From assembly GCA_903907835.1 (NCBI GenBank), contig CAIVPQ010000033.1, positions 1 through 40,573 of the forward strand: a stretch of 40,573 nucleotides of DNA, read 5' to 3'. Origin of the DNA: an uncultured Actinomycetes bacterium. Its GTDB lineage: Bacteria > Actinomycetota > Actinomycetes > S36-B12 > UBA5976. A program made the position numbers and the translations under genes. The notes below the pieces were generated by a model. It ran no database searches. It was not told the origin of the DNA and saw only the letters and a program-made list of their open reading frames with translations. Numbering within the stretch: the first letter of the stretch is position 1; each line of letters starts with the position of its first letter. Below are positions 37,312 to 40,573 of this stretch, in pieces.

Positions 37312-40300
37312 TGACAAAGTTAATTCTTGATCGCAGCGTTAAGCAAGATCCAGGCAAGCAAGAGCTCGATAGTGACCAACTTCGCGTTGTGGCCCACCGT
37401 TCTGGCGCTATGCGAGTGCTCGCCGGGCCAGGCACTGGCAAAACGACGACATTAGTAGCCGCAATGGCTGCTCGCCTCACGGGTCCAGACAAGTTAGCGC
37501 CTGAAGAGGTACTCGGACTTACCTTTGGCCGTAAGGCCGCTATTGAGTGGCGCAATCAAGTTGCTACAGCTACTGGGGGTGGAGCTGTTCCCTTAGTCAG
37601 CACTTTCCACTCTTTTTGCTATGCATTAATCCGAAAATTTCAAGATGGGGAAAATTATCAGAATGCAACCCGCTTGCTTTCTGGTCCCGAGCAACAACTA
37701 CGTGCTCGCCAACTTTTCAATGATGCCGTTGCAGATGGTCGAGTTGGATGGCCAGATGAACTTGAGCCGGCCTTAAACACCAAAGGACTAACTGAGGAAA
37801 TTCGCGCAGTCATGGCGCGCACGCGTTCGTATCTACTTGACCCAGTTGATCTTGAAAAATTGGGGCAAGAATCTCGTCGCTCGACTTGGGAATCAATAGG
37901 CAGTTTCATGAATGAGTATCTAGATGTCCTAGATATGGAAGGAACTCTGGATTACAGCGAGTTAGTTCATCGCGCCGTAATCTTGAGCCATCGTGCCGAT
38001 GTTCAGAAATATTTGCAGACCACTTTTAAGGCGATCTATGTAGATGAATATCAAGACACTGACCCAGGTCAGGTTGCACTATTAAAAGCAATGGTGAATT
38101 CACAAACTTCACTTGTTGTGGTTGGCGATGTCGATCAGGCTATTTATGGTTTCCGTGGTGCCGATGAGTCAGGCATTCGTAATTTTCCAGATATTTTTCA
38201 GCCAATTTTTGGTACACCGGTCACTGATGTTGTGCTCAGCACCTGCCGTCGATTCGGATCTCAAATACGCGAAGTAGCCACTGCTGTTATTGGTGATCGA
38301 GTCCCGGCCGGATTTCAAAAAGTAGACATCGAAAGACATCGCAAGCCAAGTTGTTCAACAACTTCCGCGGGTCAAGTGGATCTATTGACATTCGATTCTG
38401 ATGGTGCTCAGGCTAGTCATATTGCAGATCTAGTTGCGCGTGCAAAAGTTCAAAATGACTACAAGTGGTCGCAGATGGCAATAATTGTCCGATCCGCGGT
38501 AACAACTCTTCCGGCTATTCATAGAGCGCTAATTGCTGCCGGTATTCCAGTTGAGATAGCTGCAGACGAGATTCCGCTGCACCTTGACCCTGCAGTTGCC
38601 CCACTCGTCACAGCTTTACGAGTTGTTGACGATGAACGGGCACTCACTCCTGACGTAGCTTTGCTATTGCTGCAGGGTCCGCTTGCTCAGATTGATCCAA
38701 TTGATATCCGCAGACTTGGTCAACTCCTGCGCAAATTAGATGGGACGCGGGAACAAGCGGCGCGACCATCCGCACAGTTAATCTGCGAGGCATTAGCCGA
38801 TCCAAGAAAACTTATAGACATCGAGCCCGGTCGCCATGACAGTACAATCGCCACAATCACAAAATTGGGCAATCTTCTTAATGATGTTCGATGCAAGATG
38901 CGCAAAGGTATGGGACCCGGTGTTGTTCTTTGGGAGATTTGGCAAGGCACAAACTGGCCAACACAGCTTGAACGGCAGGCATTTTCTTTTGGTACCGCAA
39001 GTCAGCGTGCAAATCGTGACCTGGATGCTATTTGTGCGCTGAACGATTTAGCTAACCGATTTGTTTCGAGAGGTCGAGGTAAAGACCTAACGAACTTCTT
39101 GGCTGAAATAGAAGCACAAGAAATACCGGCCGGTTCTTTGGCAGAACATGATGTCCGTAGCGATTCTGTGCGGCTTTTAACGGCACATAAATCCAAGGGT
39201 TTGCAGTGGAAGTATGTAGTAATCGCGGGTGCCCAAGAAGATTTGTGGCCCGACTTAAGGCAACGCCAAACACTTTTACAGGCAGATCGCATTGGTCCTC
39301 GTCGCGAGCTGATGGCGACAACTGCGCGCGAACTTTTGGATGAAGAACGTCGACTCTTTTATGTAGCCGTGACCCGGGCAATGAACCATCTGGTGGTAAC
39401 AGCGGTTGATACATCAGCTAAAGAAGATGGCTCAGTCCCATCACGATTTGTGCAGGACTTCAAGGACTTGTTGCCCATCGAAAATGTTAAACATAAGCCA
39501 GGAAGACCTTCTCGGCCATTAAGTGTTGATGGCCTCATTGCCGGATTACGCAAAGAATTGAATAATCCAGAAAATTCACTCGCAATGCGCAAAGTAGCAG
39601 CACACCAGTTGGCAATTTTGGCTCAACAAACTGGTGACACATTTAAGGCGGCGAATCCTCAGAATTGGTGGGGCATCAAATCCGTAACTGAAAATGTGAA
39701 TCCTCCGAGCGAACCTATTTCGCTATCTCCCTCAACCGTGCGCGCGATTGAAGAGTGTCCCGCTAGATGGTTCCTTGAGCGTCAGGTGCAGGCAACTTCG
39801 CAAGCAGAAACGGTCATGGTCTTTGGCAATGCGATTCATGCGATTGCCCAAGGGATACAAACCAAAGAAATCCCATTGGACATGGACGCCATTGATCAAA
39901 AGCTGGATCGTCTCTGGCCAGGAATGGGCTACGAGGCTGCCTGGGAATCAAAACAAATGCGCACAGAGGCACATGCTGTTTCAAGTCGCCTGTTTGCCTG
40001 GCTAGTGCAACAAGGTGAAGTTGAGAGCATTGCCGAAGCCGGTTTAACGCTTAAAACTTCGGTGAACACAACAAACTTAGACGGCTCACCTCGAGTAATT
40101 GAGCTGAGTGTAAATGGGCGAGCAGATCGAATTGAATTCCAGGCAGATGGAGTTGTTGTCTATGACTTCAAGACTGGGCGCAAACCTATGGAGAAGAAAG
40201 AGCTACCCACTGACATCCAGTTGGCGCTGTATTCATATTTGGTTAAGTCAGGAAAATATGAAGATGGAACATCTGAAAACTCGCTAGGTCCTGAGATGAA

Positions 40301-40550
40301 TGTCAAGGGTGCCGCCTTAGTGCAGTTGCGATCCTCACCAAAAGACCAAAAGGATTTACCGATTGTCCAATTTGTGAATGCCGGTGACCATGATCAAGAG
40401 TCAGAAGTTTCTCTCGAAGATCGCCTGGCCTCAGCTGCTTCAATAATTCTCGATGAAACTTATGAAGCGCGCTATAGCGAACAACAATGCCGAAATTGTT
40501 CGGTTCGAATAATGTGCCCTGCGGTACCGGAAGGGCGACCAGTACTGTGA
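37312..40550 (+). CDS. UvrD/PcrA-type ATP-dependent helicase with C-terminal PD-(D/E)XK nuclease, AdnAB-type subunit
   Basis: AGPGTGKTTTL, VDEYQDTDPGQ, VGDVDQAIYGFRGA, LTAHKSKGLQW, VAVTRA; nuclease GNAIHAIAQ...VVVYDFKTG...QLALYSY; terminal CRNCSVRIMC. Start refined from 37260 to ATG 37312. Confidence 0.93.
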
Positions 40551-40573
40551 CAAATACTCGAACGGTAGATGAC
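40547..40573 (+). CDS. Start of next CDS (truncated by window end), probably the partner AdnAB subunit
   Basis: GTGA overlap with the preceding TGA; VTNTRTVDD in frame to window end. Identity is inferred from gene order only. Confidence 0.4.

Noticed and set aside
38720-39592. Minus-strand ORFs opposite the helicase-nuclease
   Set aside because: Helicase motifs are intact in the opposite strand; shadow ORFs.
37312-40550. Novel anti-phage defence system
   Set aside because: Motifs and neighbourhood (moeZ, DUF3107, DEAD-box) fit the conserved AdnAB recombination locus; no defence-specific partners seen.
1-40573. tRNA/rRNA genes, CRISPR arrays, insertion sequences, prophage genes
   Set aside because: None recognised by eye; a tRNAscan/Infernal and IS search would be needed to exclude small RNAs.

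Overview
This window is gene-dense (about 35 CDS, very short intergenic gaps) and looks like an actinobacterial chromosome. The low-to-moderate GC and extreme compaction suggest a streamlined, possibly freshwater, actinobacterium; that is inference. From left to right: typA/BipA, a peptide/nickel-type ABC importer module with two family-5 solute-binding proteins (SBPs), and a convergent S9 prolyl-oligopeptidase. Then mshB (mycothiol), a VanW protein, fdxA, and dapC/gltA/dapD/dapE, followed by a LOG-like protein, SRPBCC, DUF3117, an O-methyltransferase, htrA, tatB, UbiA, an acyltransferase-3, and mrp/DUF1003/MgtE-N-CBS. The right part holds a CitE-like CoA lyase with PlsC, a DEAD-box helicase, a ferritin-like protein, DUF3107, moeZ, a flippase with an embedded kinase-like domain, and an AdnAB-type helicase-nuclease. 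From memory, the gene order resembles two mycobacterial blocks (around typA-lpqW-mshB...mrp and rhlE...moeZ...adnAB), so most of the window is conserved housekeeping DNA. I found no tRNA, rRNA, CRISPR, transposon or prophage, and no convincing new multi-gene system. The best leads are: (1) a recurrent TANNNT-N6/7-start 'leaderless' box at about 8 gene starts; (2) an acyltransferase whose catalytic N-terminus lies upstream of any usable canonical start, fixable by a one-base change in an A6 run; (3) a flippase with an embedded, apparently dead kinase-like domain; (4) a DEAD-box helicase with a strong SD followed by ATC where ATG is expected; (5) an LpqW-position SBP that has lost its lipobox cysteine; and (6) convergent genes sharing overlapping stop codons. 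All calls are from reading the sequence; no database search was run.
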